This document shows, piece after piece, positions 9,958 to 18,678 of a DNA stretch of 64,000 bases. The stretch lies in contig NC_012587.1 of assembly GCF_000018545.1 (NCBI RefSeq), positions 186,001-250,000 of the forward strand, in the 5' to 3' direction. Source of the DNA: Sinorhizobium fredii NGR234. GTDB taxonomy: Bacteria > Pseudomonadota > Alphaproteobacteria > Rhizobiales > Rhizobiaceae. The translations under genes were made by a program, and so were the position numbers. The notes under the pieces were generated by a model that did no database searches, was not told the origin of the DNA, and saw only the letters and a program-made list of their open reading frames with translations. Within the stretch, counting starts at the first letter, position 1. Every line of letters starts with the position of its first letter.

Positions 9958-10683
9958 CTAACCCAACAGGTTGGCAAAGCGCACCGAATAAATCCGGTCG
10001 CGGCCGAGCATGTGGGCGACGAGCTGTTGTCTGTCGAAGAGGCCGCTCATGGCGCGGTGCCGGAGATCGAGTCCGCCGGTGGTGACGCCGAAGGCCGGCA
10101 TCAGCAGGCGCCTGCCGTCCGTCGCAAAGCAGGCGCGCCGGATGGACCTTTCCCGGCGCCGGACCGTTGCCGAGGGATGCATGTGACCGGCGATTTCGCC
10201 GAGGCCGTCTGCCATGGAGGGCTCATGGCGGAAGACAAGCCCCGCATGACGCAGCTCGTCCATCGAGGCGCCGGGCAGGCCGGAGGCGCCGTCCGGGTCG
10301 TGATTGCCGTTGATCCAGATCCAGTCGCGGCCGCGGGCCATCGCGGTAATCATCTGGCGGAAAGTATCCGGCATCGCTACCGAGCCGCGCCGGTCATGGA
10401 AATTGTCGCCGAGGCTGATCACCGTTGCGGGATCGTACCGCGCGACGATCGCCTCGAGAATGCGCAGGGTCGCCAGCGTGTCATAGGGCGGCAGCATCAT
10501 GCCGCGCCGGGCGAAGGCCGAGCCCTTTTCGAGGTGGAGGTCGGACACCACCAGTGTCCGGGTGTCGGGCAGAAAGAGACCGCCGAGCGCATCGCAGATG
10601 GCGGCCACGCCGTTGACCGTCGTGCGCGCCTGGAACAAGGCGCTTGTCTCGATAGCCGATGTCGCATGAACGAGCCGGTGCAT
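9958..10683 (-). CDS. pdeM: Ligase-associated DNA damage response endonuclease PdeM-like metallophosphoesterase
   Basis: A 241-residue calcineurin-like phosphoesterase. I start it at ATG 10683 (MHRLVHATSA); the longer frame runs into a palindromic repeat. Metal-binding motifs are present: DLHLEKG (Asp-x-His), SLGDNFHDRRG, INGNHD, and GHMHPSA near the C terminus. PdeM-type proteins are encoded with an ATP-dependent DNA ligase, a DEXH helicase and an exonuclease in a repair module. Here the helicase gene lies just upstream on the same strand, separated by a 43-bp inverted repeat, but no ligase or exonuclease is in the window. Exact nuclease activity is not shown by sequence. Confidence 0.86.
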   Translation of the reverse strand: MHRLVHATSAIETSALFQARTTVNGVAAICDALGGLFLPDTRTLVVSDLHLEKGSAFARRGMMLPPYDTLATLRILEAIVARYDPATVISLGDNFHDRRGSVAMPDTFRQMITAMARGRDWIWINGNHDPDGASGLPGASMDELRHAGLVFRHEPSMADGLGEIAGHMHPSATVRRRERSIRRACFATDGRRLLMPAFGVTTGGLDLRHRAMSGLFDRQQLVAHMLGRDRIYSVRFANLLG

Positions 10684-10725
10684 GGTCACACCGACGTTCT
10701 CGGGGGTGACGCGCCCAGGCCTGCA

Positions 10726-10899
10726 CCCCCCTCTGGCCTGCCGGCCATCTCCCCCACAAGGGGGGAGATTGGCCCGCGGCGAGCCCAACGCTCCAATAGA
10801 AATCGTCGCATACTCTGGACACGTTCCGATGAGCGCGTCGCGCGTGCCGCATGTGCTCTCCCCCCTTGTGGGGGAGATGGCCGGCAGGCCAGAGGGGGG
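10726..10899. repeat. 43-bp perfect inverted repeat (rhizobial intergenic palindromic element)
   Basis: Positions 10726-10768 and 10857-10899 are exact reverse complements, 43 bp each, separated by 88 bp. Each arm also folds internally (TCTCCCCC-aca-AGGGGGGAGA). The element fills the gap between the DEXH helicase gene (ends 10951) and pdeM (starts 10683). It has the character of rhizobial mosaic intergenic repeats. It may cap the helicase mRNA or weaken read-through into pdeM. Confidence 0.85.
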
Positions 10900-10950
10900 T
10901 AGAGCGTCGGCATCCCGCCCGGAGCGTCCATAATCTCTCTCATACCGCCT

Positions 10951-13494
10951 CTATTCCCCCGCAGCCTGGCCGATCCCCATCGCCTCGTTGATCAGCTCGT
11001 CGGCGGCTTCTGTCAGCAGGAAGTCCTGGGCCTCTCCGTGAACCGATTCCCGGCCGATTTCCAGCATGACCGGAACGGCGAGCGGCGAGATACGATCGAG
11101 CCGGCGATGGGTGATGTGCCCTTTGATTCGCTTGAGCATAGTGCCGAGCCGGCCAATGTCCAAAAGGCCCGACGCCGCGTCGTTGCGCGTTGCTTCCAAC
11201 AGGATGTGGTCGGGCTCGTGCATCCGCAATACGTCGTAAATGAGGTCGGCGGAAACCGTGACCTGGCGGCCGGTCTTTTCCTTGCCCGGGTGGCGCTGGT
11301 CGATCAATCCGGCGATCACTGCGCAGGTCCGAAAGGTGCGTTTCAGCAGGAAGGATTCGTTCAGCCAGGCCTCCAGGTCGTCGCCGAGCATGTCCTCGTC
11401 GAAGAGCTGTGCGAGCGATGGCGCGCCGGCGCGAAATGCCGCGCCCATGTCGTCGAGCGCCCAGATGCCGAGCGAATAGTCGGTGGCGACGAAGCCGAGC
11501 GGCTTCAGGCCAGCCCGGTCGAGCCGGCGGGTCAACAGCATGCCGAGCGTCTGGTGGGCAAGCCGTCCCTCGAAGGCGTAAGTGACCATGTAGTGGCGGC
11601 TGCCGCGCGGGAAGGTCTCGACCAGCAGTTCGTCCTCGCGCGGCAGCATCGAGGCGTCGCCCTGCAGCGCCAGCCAGTCGCGCACCTGGTCCGGCAGGGT
11701 GGCGCGCCGCGCCGGGTCGGCAAGCATCTTCCTGACCTGCGCGGCGAGATAGGTGGAGAGCGGAAACTTGCCGCCGGCATAGCTCGGCACCTTGGGGTCG
11801 AAGGAAAAGGCCTGCGAAACGAGACACTCGTTCTCGCGGATGCCTTCAAAGCGCAGCACCTTGCCGGAGAAGAGAAACGTGTCGGCCGGCGACAGCATTT
11901 CGAGGAAATACTCCTCCACCTTGCCGAGCGACATACCGCCGCGGCCGAGCGAGCCGCGTGCGTTGCGCTTGACCATTCGCACGTTCAGCATCGGCGATTC
12001 GACGATCGTCCCGACATTGAGGCGGTATTGCTGTGCGACCATCGGATTGGAAACCCGCCACAACCCTTCCTTCGTCTTGCGGACGCGGGCGTAGCGCTCA
12101 TAGGTGCGCAGCGCGTAGCCGCCTGTGGCGACGAGGTCGACGACCCGTTCGAAGGTCTCCCAGGAAAGATCGGCATAAGGAGCCGCGCTGGTGATCTCGT
12201 CATAAAGCGCCAGCGGGTCGAAGGGCTTGGCGCAGGCCATGCCGAGGACGTGCTGTGCCAGCACGTCGAGCGCGCCCTTGCCGACGGGCGGCGTATCCTG
12301 CGCGCCGACATAGTTGGCGTCGAGCGCCGCCTGGCACTCCATCACCTCGAAGCGGTTGGCGGGGACGAGGATCGCCCGGCTAGGCTCGTCCATGCGGTGA
12401 TTGGCGCGGCCGATGCGCTGGGCGAGTCGGCTCGCTCCCTTCGGGGCGCCGACATGGACAACCAGGTCGACGTCGCCCCAGTCGATGCCGAGATCGAGTG
12501 TCGAGGTGGCGACGACGGCGCGCAGCCTGTTCTCTGCCATCGCCGCCTCCACCTTGCGGCGCTGGGCGACGTCGAGCGAGCCGTGGTGGAGGGCGATCGG
12601 CAAATTGTCGTCGTTGATCGTCCAGAGCTCCCGGAAGAGCATTTCCGCCTGGCTGCGCGTATTGACGAAGAGCAACGTCGTGCCGTGGGCCTTGATCGCC
12701 GCATAGATGTCCGGGATCGCATAACGGGCTGAATGCCCCGCCCAGGGCACGTGGCTCTCGGCGCGCAGAATGGAGATCTCGGGCTTTGCCCCGCCCGATA
12801 CGGTGATCAGTCCGGCGTAGCTCTCCTCGTCCGGTGTCTGGCCGACCAGCCAGCGCTGCAGTTCCATCGGTGCGGCCACCGTCGCCGAAAGGCCGATCGT
12901 CTGCAGGCCCGGCGCCAGGCGGCGCAGACGGGCGAGGCCGAGGGCGAGCAGATGGCCCCGCTTCGAGGTGACGAGCGAATGCAGCTCGTCGAGCACGACA
13001 TAGCGCAGGTCCTTGAAGAAGCGCTCCGCCTCGCCATCGGCGATGAGCAGCGCAAGCTGCTCCGGCGTGGTCAGCAACAGGTCGGGCGGGCTGAGCTTCT
13101 GGCGCTGCCTCTTGGCCTGCGGCGTGTCTCCGGTGCGGTTCTCGATCCGGACCGGCAGGCCCATTTCATTGACCGGCTTCATCAGGTTGCGCTCGATATC
13201 GACGGCGAGCGCCTTGAGCGGCGAAATATAGAGCGTGTGAATACCGATGAAGGCGGAGCCCGGCGGAATTCGGCCGCGCCGCACGAGATCGACCAGCGAC
13301 GGCAGGAAGCCGGCAAGCGTCTTCCCCGCACCCGTCGGCGCGATCAGCAACGTGCTTTGCCCTGCCTCGGCCCGTGACAGCAGTTCCAGCTGGTGGGCGC
13401 GCGGTCGCCAGCCCTTTTCCGCGAACCACCGCAGAAAGGGCGCCGGCAACGTCAGGGCGTCGCTTTCCGGCAATGGGGAATCGATCCTGTCCAC
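10951..13494 (-). CDS. Ligase-associated DEXH-box helicase (Lhr-type)
   Basis: A superfamily 2 helicase of about 847 residues from a GTG at 13494 (VDRIDSPLPESDALTLP). The frame stays open to 13599, but that would translate through a hairpin, so the shorter start is preferred; its ribosome-binding site is weak. Walker A (APTGAGKT), DEVH-type box (VVLDELHSL), GLSATVAAP, the helicase C motifs (VATSTLDLGIDWGDVDLVVH and QRIGRANHR) and the long Lhr C-terminal extension are all present. It belongs to the LigB-type repair module with PdeM, which lies downstream. ATP-driven strand separation or remodelling during DNA repair is expected. Confidence 0.9.
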   Translation of the reverse strand: MDRIDSPLPESDALTLPAPFLRWFAEKGWRPRAHQLELLSRAEAGQSTLLIAPTGAGKTLAGFLPSLVDLVRRGRIPPGSAFIGIHTLYISPLKALAVDIERNLMKPVNEMGLPVRIENRTGDTPQAKRQRQKLSPPDLLLTTPEQLALLIADGEAERFFKDLRYVVLDELHSLVTSKRGHLLALGLARLRRLAPGLQTIGLSATVAAPMELQRWLVGQTPDEESYAGLITVSGGAKPEISILRAESHVPWAGHSARYAIPDIYAAIKAHGTTLLFVNTRSQAEMLFRELWTINDDNLPIALHHGSLDVAQRRKVEAAMAENRLRAVVATSTLDLGIDWGDVDLVVHVGAPKGASRLAQRIGRANHRMDEPSRAILVPANRFEVMECQAALDANYVGAQDTPPVGKGALDVLAQHVLGMACAKPFDPLALYDEITSAAPYADLSWETFERVVDLVATGGYALRTYERYARVRKTKEGLWRVSNPMVAQQYRLNVGTIVESPMLNVRMVKRNARGSLGRGGMSLGKVEEYFLEMLSPADTFLFSGKVLRFEGIRENECLVSQAFSFDPKVPSYAGGKFPLSTYLAAQVRKMLADPARRATLPDQVRDWLALQGDASMLPREDELLVETFPRGSRHYMVTYAFEGRLAHQTLGMLLTRRLDRAGLKPLGFVATDYSLGIWALDDMGAAFRAGAPSLAQLFDEDMLGDDLEAWLNESFLLKRTFRTCAVIAGLIDQRHPGKEKTGRQVTVSADLIYDVLRMHEPDHILLEATRNDAASGLLDIGRLGTMLKRIKGHITHRRLDRISPLAVPVMLEIGRESVHGEAQDFLLTEAADELINEAMGIGQAAGE

Positions 13495-13554
13495 GGGGAA
13501 CAAAGGTAGATCAAACGAGACAAAAGAGAAGCCCGATGCTGTATGCGCGCAATT

Positions 13555-13586
13555 GCCCCTCTCGGGATTAATCCGAGGAGAGGGGC
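13555..13586 (-). terminator. Terminator-like hairpin between YitT-family gene and helicase gene
   Basis: GCCCCTCTC at 13555 pairs with GAGAGGGGC ending at 13586, and the stem continues with a 2-nt bulge through CGG/CCG. It lies 17 bp after the stop of the YitT-family gene on the minus strand. There is no U-tract, so termination strength is doubtful. Confidence 0.4.
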
Positions 13587-13602
13587 GAAGACCATCCAAG
13601 CG

Positions 13603-14238
13603 TCAGAGCGCAATGTAACGATCGGCGCGGTGGTTAATTGCCACGAAGAGGTTGAGGACGACCGCGCCGAGCACCGACCAGAGAACGACCCACGGCGTCG
13701 TCACTGCAAAGGCAACGCCAAGGACCACCATGTCGATCGCGAGTTGCACGAGGCCGGCACGGATGCCGAAGCGCTCCTGCAGATAGACGCCGAGGATGCC
13801 GACGCCACCCAGGCTGGCGCGGTGGCGGTAGAGCGCCAGAACGCCATAGCCCAGCAACAACCCGCCGAGAAGGGCCGCCCAGCCGGGATGGATCTGTTCG
13901 ATCTCGAAAAGCCGCGATTGCGCGTCCGTCAGCAAAGAGGTCACCCCGATGGCGATGAAGGTTTTTATGGTAAAAGCCGCCCCGAGTTGCTTCAGCGACA
14001 GGTAGAAGAACGGCAGGTTGAGCAGGAAGAAGGCGAGGCTGAAATTCACGCCGGTCGCATAGTGCAGCAGGAAGGCGACACCGGCGGTGCTTCCGGTCAG
14101 CAGCCCGGCGCTTGCGAGGAAGTAGAGCCCGAGGGCTGCGACGAGGCTGCCGGAAAAGACGCCCTGCACATCCTCGATCGGCGTATGCCGAGTGGGGCTG
14201 GTGTTCCAGAGACCGAAAACGCTGCTCGTCTGTGCCAT
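13603..14238 (-). CDS. YitT family membrane protein
   Basis: A 211-residue polytopic membrane protein starting MAQTSSVFGLWN at 14238, with GGGAG as ribosome-binding site. About five or six hydrophobic segments are visible (VAALGLYFLASAGLL, FSLAFFLLNLPFFYL, AALLGGLLLGYGVLALY, LAIDMVVLGVAFAVTTPWVVLWSVLGAVVLNLFVAI). The GVAFLLHYATG and GGVGILGVYLQERFG motifs match the YitT (DUF161) family. The family has no well established substrate. The protein lacks the soluble C-terminal DUF2179 domain found in many Firmicutes members. Confidence 0.8.
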   Translation of the reverse strand: MAQTSSVFGLWNTSPTRHTPIEDVQGVFSGSLVAALGLYFLASAGLLTGSTAGVAFLLHYATGVNFSLAFFLLNLPFFYLSLKQLGAAFTIKTFIAIGVTSLLTDAQSRLFEIEQIHPGWAALLGGLLLGYGVLALYRHRASLGGVGILGVYLQERFGIRAGLVQLAIDMVVLGVAFAVTTPWVVLWSVLGAVVLNLFVAINHRADRYIAL

Positions 14239-14342
14239 GGCAAACTCCCGCGAAGAGCTCCACCATCTGCTGTAGTGCACAAACAGAATCAAGGAAAATA
14301 TGTAAGCAATGCTGACCTATTTTCGCGGGGCAGCGTTGCGTT

Positions 14343-15281
14343 TCACGCAGACTTGCCGGCCAGGAACAGGATACCGGCAATCGGCAATCCGGCATCCATG
14401 CGGATGACCGTCCGTTCGATGGCGATCGTCGACAGCCCGAAGGCGGCACAGAGCGACGCGACATGGGCTTGCGAATGCGCGTAGCGCAGCGACGGCCGGA
14501 GCACGAAGCCGACGTTATCCGCCGCGTCCTCGACAGAGAAGGCAAACAGCCCGCCCGGTGCCAGAAGCCGGTCTGCGATGGTGAAGGCGCTTTCGAGACT
14601 GCCCAGATACATCAGCACGTCCGCAGCGCTGACGAGATCGGCGCGCGCTTCCGCGAGTTCGCCGAAAAGGCCGCAATCGTCCGGCGACAACGACAGGTCC
14701 GCCCGGCCCAGCCGATCGTAGATCGCCTTGCCTTCGGCCTTGGCAAGCATGTTGGCCGAAAGATCGAAACCCTCGAGAAAGTCGGCGCGGCCCCGGATGC
14801 GCTCGCCGAAAAGCCCCGTGCCGCAGCCGAGATCGGTAACATGGCGAAACTTTTGCGCGCCGGTCGCCCGGTCGATCAGCGCCGCGAGCTTTTCCGGGAC
14901 GCTATAGTCGAGCTTCTCGACAAGGGCCTGATCGAAGCGCTCGGCATAGTCGTCGAAGAGCCGCTCCACATAGGTGCTCGGCGGCTGCTCCGGCGCATCG
15001 CCGGCGCCGAGCAGCGCCAGTTTCAGGCTGGCCCCGAAAATATCCTCGGAATTGAGGCGCAGCGTGGTGCGCAAGGCTGCGACGGCCGCCTCTTTTCGGC
15101 CTGATTTCTCCTCATAGTCCGCCAGCCGGAACCAGCCGGCCGCCCAATTCGGAACAAGTTCCAGCGCCTGGGCCATGAGTTCGGCCGCGCCCTGGTGGTC
15201 GCCGCTTTCGGCGAGCATCTTGGCGTAATCGGCGCGGCGATCGGCGATCAGATCGCCGGAGGAGAGCTGGTGAGCGGCCAT
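14343..15281 (-). CDS. TPR-linked class I SAM-dependent methyltransferase
   Basis: 312 residues from ATG 15281 (MAAHQLSSGDLIADRRADYA). A TTG at 15332 would add 17 residues; neither has a strong ribosome-binding site. Residues 10-85 look like tetratricopeptide repeats (AAELMAQALELVPNWAAGWFRLADYEEKSG, AAVAALRTTLRLNSED). A Rossmann methyltransferase domain follows, with the SAM motif VTDLGCGTGLFGERI and a second motif ADVLMYLGSLE. The substrate is unknown; TPR-fused methyltransferases of this kind often act on proteins or small molecules. It is divergent from the DUF6460 gene. Confidence 0.8.
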   Translation of the reverse strand: MAAHQLSSGDLIADRRADYAKMLAESGDHQGAAELMAQALELVPNWAAGWFRLADYEEKSGRKEAAVAALRTTLRLNSEDIFGASLKLALLGAGDAPEQPPSTYVERLFDDYAERFDQALVEKLDYSVPEKLAALIDRATGAQKFRHVTDLGCGTGLFGERIRGRADFLEGFDLSANMLAKAEGKAIYDRLGRADLSLSPDDCGLFGELAEARADLVSAADVLMYLGSLESAFTIADRLLAPGGLFAFSVEDAADNVGFVLRPSLRYAHSQAHVASLCAAFGLSTIAIERTVIRMDAGLPIAGILFLAGKSA

Positions 15282-15425
15282 GAGGGTGACGGGTTGGGTT
15301 GCGACGGACGCTTCTGGCGCCGGACGCGGCAAAACACAAGCGGAATCTGAAAAGCCGCGTTTCGCGCGGCTTGCGGGCCCTGACGGAGCGGCTTATGTGA
15401 TGGGAAACAGGAGAACTATTCGCTG

Positions 15426-15692
15426 ATGTCGGACGGCGTAAACAAATTCCTCGGCGATTCACCGCTGCGCGTGCTCGTCAAGCTCGTCGTCGTGTCGATC
15501 CTCGTCGGCTTCGTCATGACCGTCTTCGACTGGCGCCCCATGGACCTTCTCGACGGTATCCGCGACTTCGTCGTCGACCTCTGGCGGTCGGGCTTTGCGG
15601 CGCTTGGACGCGTCGGCGACTACCTGTTGCTCGGCGCTGCCGTGGTCATCCCTGCCTTCATCATTCTACGTCTCCTCAGCTATCGACGGTAA
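15426..15692 (+). CDS. Small integral membrane protein (DUF6460-like)
   Basis: An 88-residue protein with two transmembrane segments (VKLVVVSILVGFVMTVFDW and YLLLGAAVVIPAFIILRLL) separated by an amphipathic stretch, ending in a basic tail. It resembles the DUF6460 family of rhizobial inner-membrane proteins. Its stop is 2 bp before the start of the CAP-domain lipoprotein gene, so the two are likely co-transcribed. Function unknown. Confidence 0.75.
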   Translation: MSDGVNKFLGDSPLRVLVKLVVVSILVGFVMTVFDWRPMDLLDGIRDFVVDLWRSGFAALGRVGDYLLLGAAVVIPAFIILRLLSYRR

Positions 15693-15694
15693 GC

Positions 15695-16198
15695 ATGCAG
15701 GACCAATTCTTTCTTCCCCGCAGACGGCTTGTTCTGTCCGCCGGTGCCGCCCTCTCGCTCGGGCTTGTCGCCGGCTGCTCGACCACCGGTCTCCTTACGC
15801 CCGACGACGGCACGGGGAGCGACCAGACCGACGCGACGCTTGGCTACGTCAACACGCTGCGCAAGGGCAAGGGGCTTGCGACCCTCGAGCGCGACCCCGC
15901 CGCGTCCGTCGCCGCGATGCATCAGGCCGCCCGCATGGCACGCGCCGGCAAGATGAAGCACAATATCGGCTGGCGCGACGATTTTGCCGATCGGATGAAG
16001 GGCGACGGCGTCACGCTTCCGGCCGCCGAGAACATCGCCATGGGCCAGGACAACGCCGAGCGGGCCTATGAAGCCTGGTTCAACTCGCCGAAGCACTTGG
16101 AAAACATGCTCGGCCGCTATCGCGGCCTGGGCGTGGCGGTGGCGCAAAATACCGCTTCCGGAAATCGGCCGTTTTGGGCGATGGTGCTCTCCGGCTGA
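15695..16198 (+). CDS. CAP-domain (SCP-like) lipoprotein
   Basis: A 167-residue protein with a twin-arginine-like N terminus (FLPRRRLVLSAG) and lipobox LVAGC, so Cys about 29 should be lipidated. The mature part is a CAP/SCP domain: VNTLRKGKGLATLERDPAASVAAMHQAARMA, then GENIAMG-like AAENIAMGQ, and the AYEAWFNSPKHLENMLG motif. CAP-domain proteins are secreted proteins of uncertain biochemical role, sometimes protease- or lipid-related. It follows the small membrane protein gene by 2 bp. Confidence 0.87.
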   Translation: MQDQFFLPRRRLVLSAGAALSLGLVAGCSTTGLLTPDDGTGSDQTDATLGYVNTLRKGKGLATLERDPAASVAAMHQAARMARAGKMKHNIGWRDDFADRMKGDGVTLPAAENIAMGQDNAERAYEAWFNSPKHLENMLGRYRGLGVAVAQNTASGNRPFWAMVLSG

Positions 16199-16246
16199 GT
16201 TGATTCCCAAGATGGCCTTGCGGAGACGGCCGCAGGGGCACTGAAG

Positions 16247-17614
16247 ATGACTGCCATGGCAGGCCGCGAGCGCGAAAGGCTTGCCTCCGAAGCGGGGCCT
16301 TTTGACGTCACCAACCGGCTGATCCTCTCGATCGCCCTGCCGATGACGCTCGGGTTTTTGACGACGCCGCTTCTCGGCCTCGTCGACACCGGCGTTGTCG
16401 GCCGGCTCGGCCGGGCCGAGATGCTCGCCGGCCTCGCCATCGGCGCCGTCCTGTTCGATCTGATCTTCACCACCTTCAATTTCCTGCGCGCCTCGACCAC
16501 CGGCCTCGTCGCTCAGGCCTATGGCCGCGGCGACCGGCGCGAGCAGCAGGCGGTGTTCTGGCGCTCGCTCGTGATCGCGCTCTTCTGTGGTGTCGCCATT
16601 GTCCTCCTGTCGCCGCTGCTGCTCTCCCTCGGTCTCTGGCTGATGGCGCCGGAGGCGGAAGTCGCCGCGGTCACGCGCACCTATTTCCTCTACCGCATGC
16701 TGTCCGGCCCGGCGGCGCTCGCCAATTATGCGATCCTCGGCTTCGTGCTTGGCCGCGGCGAAGGGACGCTCGGCCTGCTGCTGCAGACGCTTATCAATGG
16801 TATCAACATCGTGCTGGCGATTCTGCTCGGCCTCGTCCTTGGCTGGGGCGTTGCCGGTGTCGCCATCGCTACGGTGACGGGGGAGGTGGCCGGCGCGGTG
16901 GCAGGCTTCGCGATCGTCTACAGTCGCTTCGACAGAAGGGATGCGCCGAACTGGGCGACGATCTTCGCCGGCGACCGGCTCAAGGCCCTGTTTGGCCTCA
17001 ACCGCGACATCATGATCCGGTCCTTCGTATTGCTCGCCGCCTTCACGCTGATGACCCGGATCGGCTCGTCCCTGGGCCCGGTGACGCTGGCGGCCAATGC
17101 CGTGCTGATGACCATCTTCCTTGTCGCCGGCTATTATCTCGACGGCCTTGCCAATGCGGCCGAGCAACTGACCGGGCGCTCGATCGGCGCCGCCTATCGC
17201 CCGGGCTTCGATCGTGCGCTCCGGATGACCGCGCTATGGTCGCTGGGGCTCGCGCTGCTGACGACGGTCTTCTTCCTCGCCTTCGGCAATGGGCTCGTCG
17301 ATCTTCTGACGACGGCGCCGGAGGTGCGGGCACTCGCCTATGAATTCATGCCCTGGGCGGCTGTGACGGCACTCACCGGCGCGATGGCCTTCCTGATGGA
17401 CGGAGTGTTCATCGGCGCCACCTGGTCGCGCGACATGCGCAACATGATGCTGGCGGCCTTCGTCGTCTACGGCGCGGCACTCACCGTTCTCGTGCCGGCC
17501 TTCGGCAATCACGGCCTGTGGGCCGGTCTCAACCTGTTCCTGCTGCTGCGTGGCCTGTTCCTGGTGCTGTTGCTGCCGCGCCGCGCCGCTCAGACGTTCC
17601 GCCCGGCCCAGTAA
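16247..17614 (+). CDS. MATE family efflux transporter (DinF-type)
   Basis: A 455-residue protein with about 12 transmembrane helices. It has the two-fold MATE repeat: ILSIALPMTLGFLTTPLLGLVDTGVVGRLG at the N terminus and MIRSFVLLAAFTLMTRIGSSLGPVTLAANAVLM in the second half. This is the DinF subgroup of sodium- or proton-coupled multidrug exporters. It is 48 bp downstream of the CAP lipoprotein gene. Its last 25 bp overlap the end of pyrD on the opposite strand, a tail-to-tail overlap. Confidence 0.9.
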   Translation: MTAMAGRERERLASEAGPFDVTNRLILSIALPMTLGFLTTPLLGLVDTGVVGRLGRAEMLAGLAIGAVLFDLIFTTFNFLRASTTGLVAQAYGRGDRREQQAVFWRSLVIALFCGVAIVLLSPLLLSLGLWLMAPEAEVAAVTRTYFLYRMLSGPAALANYAILGFVLGRGEGTLGLLLQTLINGINIVLAILLGLVLGWGVAGVAIATVTGEVAGAVAGFAIVYSRFDRRDAPNWATIFAGDRLKALFGLNRDIMIRSFVLLAAFTLMTRIGSSLGPVTLAANAVLMTIFLVAGYYLDGLANAAEQLTGRSIGAAYRPGFDRALRMTALWSLGLALLTTVFFLAFGNGLVDLLTTAPEVRALAYEFMPWAAVTALTGAMAFLMDGVFIGATWSRDMRNMMLAAFVVYGAALTVLVPAFGNHGLWAGLNLFLLLRGLFLVLLLPRRAAQTFRPAQ

Positions 17615-18678
17615 TCGAGACGGCTGTCGCGGATCTCGCGGATCGAAGCGAGCTTGTCGCGATCGCAAAGCTGCGACAGGCCGCGCACGATTCTGCCGGG
17701 CAGGCCCGGTCCCTCGTAAACCATGCAGGAATAGAGCTGCACGAGGTCGGCGCCGGCGCGGATCTTTTCCGCGGCGGTCTCTGCCGAGCTCACGCCACCA
17801 ACGCCGATGATCGGCACGTCTGGCCCAAGCCGTTTGCGCATCCGGGCGAGCACTGCCGTCGATTTCTCGAAGAGCGGCCTGCCGGAAAGCCCACCAGCCT
17901 CCTTGGCCTGACGCTGATCCCTAAGGCCGTCGCGCGCGAGCGTCGTGTTGGAGACGATCAGGCCGTCGAGATTATGGGCCAGCACTTCCGCCGCGATGTC
18001 GTCCATGCCCTCTTCGGTGAGATCCGGGGCGATCTTGAGGAACACCGGAACCCGCCTGCCGGTCTTCGCTGCTTCCTCGTCGCGGGCGGCGAGCACGGCC
18101 GAAAGCAGTGCCGCCAGGCTCTCGCGGGCCTGCAGGTCGCGCAGGCCCGGCGTGTTCGGCGAGGAGATGTTGGCGGTGAAATAACGAGCCACCGCATAGA
18201 AGGTGCGGATCCCCGCGACATAATCGGCGATCCGGTCCGCGCTGTCCTTGTTGGCGCCGATGTTGACGCCGATCAGCGCCTGGCGCGAGCAGGCCTGAAG
18301 GCGCGCCAGCGCCGCTCCGTGCCCGTCATTGTTGAAGCCGAGCCGGTTGATCACCGCCTCGTCCTCGACGAGCCGGAAAATGCGTGGCTTGTCGTTGCCG
18401 GCCTGCGGCCGCGGCGTCACGGTGCCGATCTCGGTAAAACCGAAGCCGAGCCGCAACAGGGCTTCCGGCACCTCGGCATTCTTGTCGTAGCCGGCCGCCA
18501 TGCCGAGCGGATTCGGGAAGTTGAGGCCCGCAATGACCTGCTCGAGCCTGGTGTCGGCAGGTGCGGCACAGCTTGGCACGACGCCGCTCTTCAGCGCTTT
18601 GATCGAGACGCCATGGGCGGTTTCGGGATCGAGAAGGAAGAGGCCGCGGCGGGCGAGGCGTTCGAGAGGCCCGGTCAT
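17590..18678 (-). CDS. pyrD: Dihydroorotate dehydrogenase (quinone), class 2
   Basis: A 362-residue FMN enzyme of de novo pyrimidine synthesis that passes electrons to ubiquinone at the membrane. The N-terminal amphipathic part (LERLARRGLFLLDPETAHG) is typical of class 2 enzymes. FMN and substrate motifs include GFTEIGTVTPRPQ, the ANISSPNTPGLRDLQ loop carrying the catalytic serine, and GLIVSNTTLAR. The C-terminal GVGGVSSAETAAEKIRAGADLVQLY binds phosphate. I start it at MTGPLERL (18678). That start overlaps the stop of the upstream DUF952 gene by 4 bp (ATGA), so the two form a coupled pair. Confidence 0.95.
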   Translation of the reverse strand: MTGPLERLARRGLFLLDPETAHGVSIKALKSGVVPSCAAPADTRLEQVIAGLNFPNPLGMAAGYDKNAEVPEALLRLGFGFTEIGTVTPRPQAGNDKPRIFRLVEDEAVINRLGFNNDGHGAALARLQACSRQALIGVNIGANKDSADRIADYVAGIRTFYAVARYFTANISSPNTPGLRDLQARESLAALLSAVLAARDEEAAKTGRRVPVFLKIAPDLTEEGMDDIAAEVLAHNLDGLIVSNTTLARDGLRDQRQAKEAGGLSGRPLFEKSTAVLARMRKRLGPDVPIIGVGGVSSAETAAEKIRAGADLVQLYSCMVYEGPGLPGRIVRGLSQLCDRDKLASIREIRDSRLDYWAGRNV

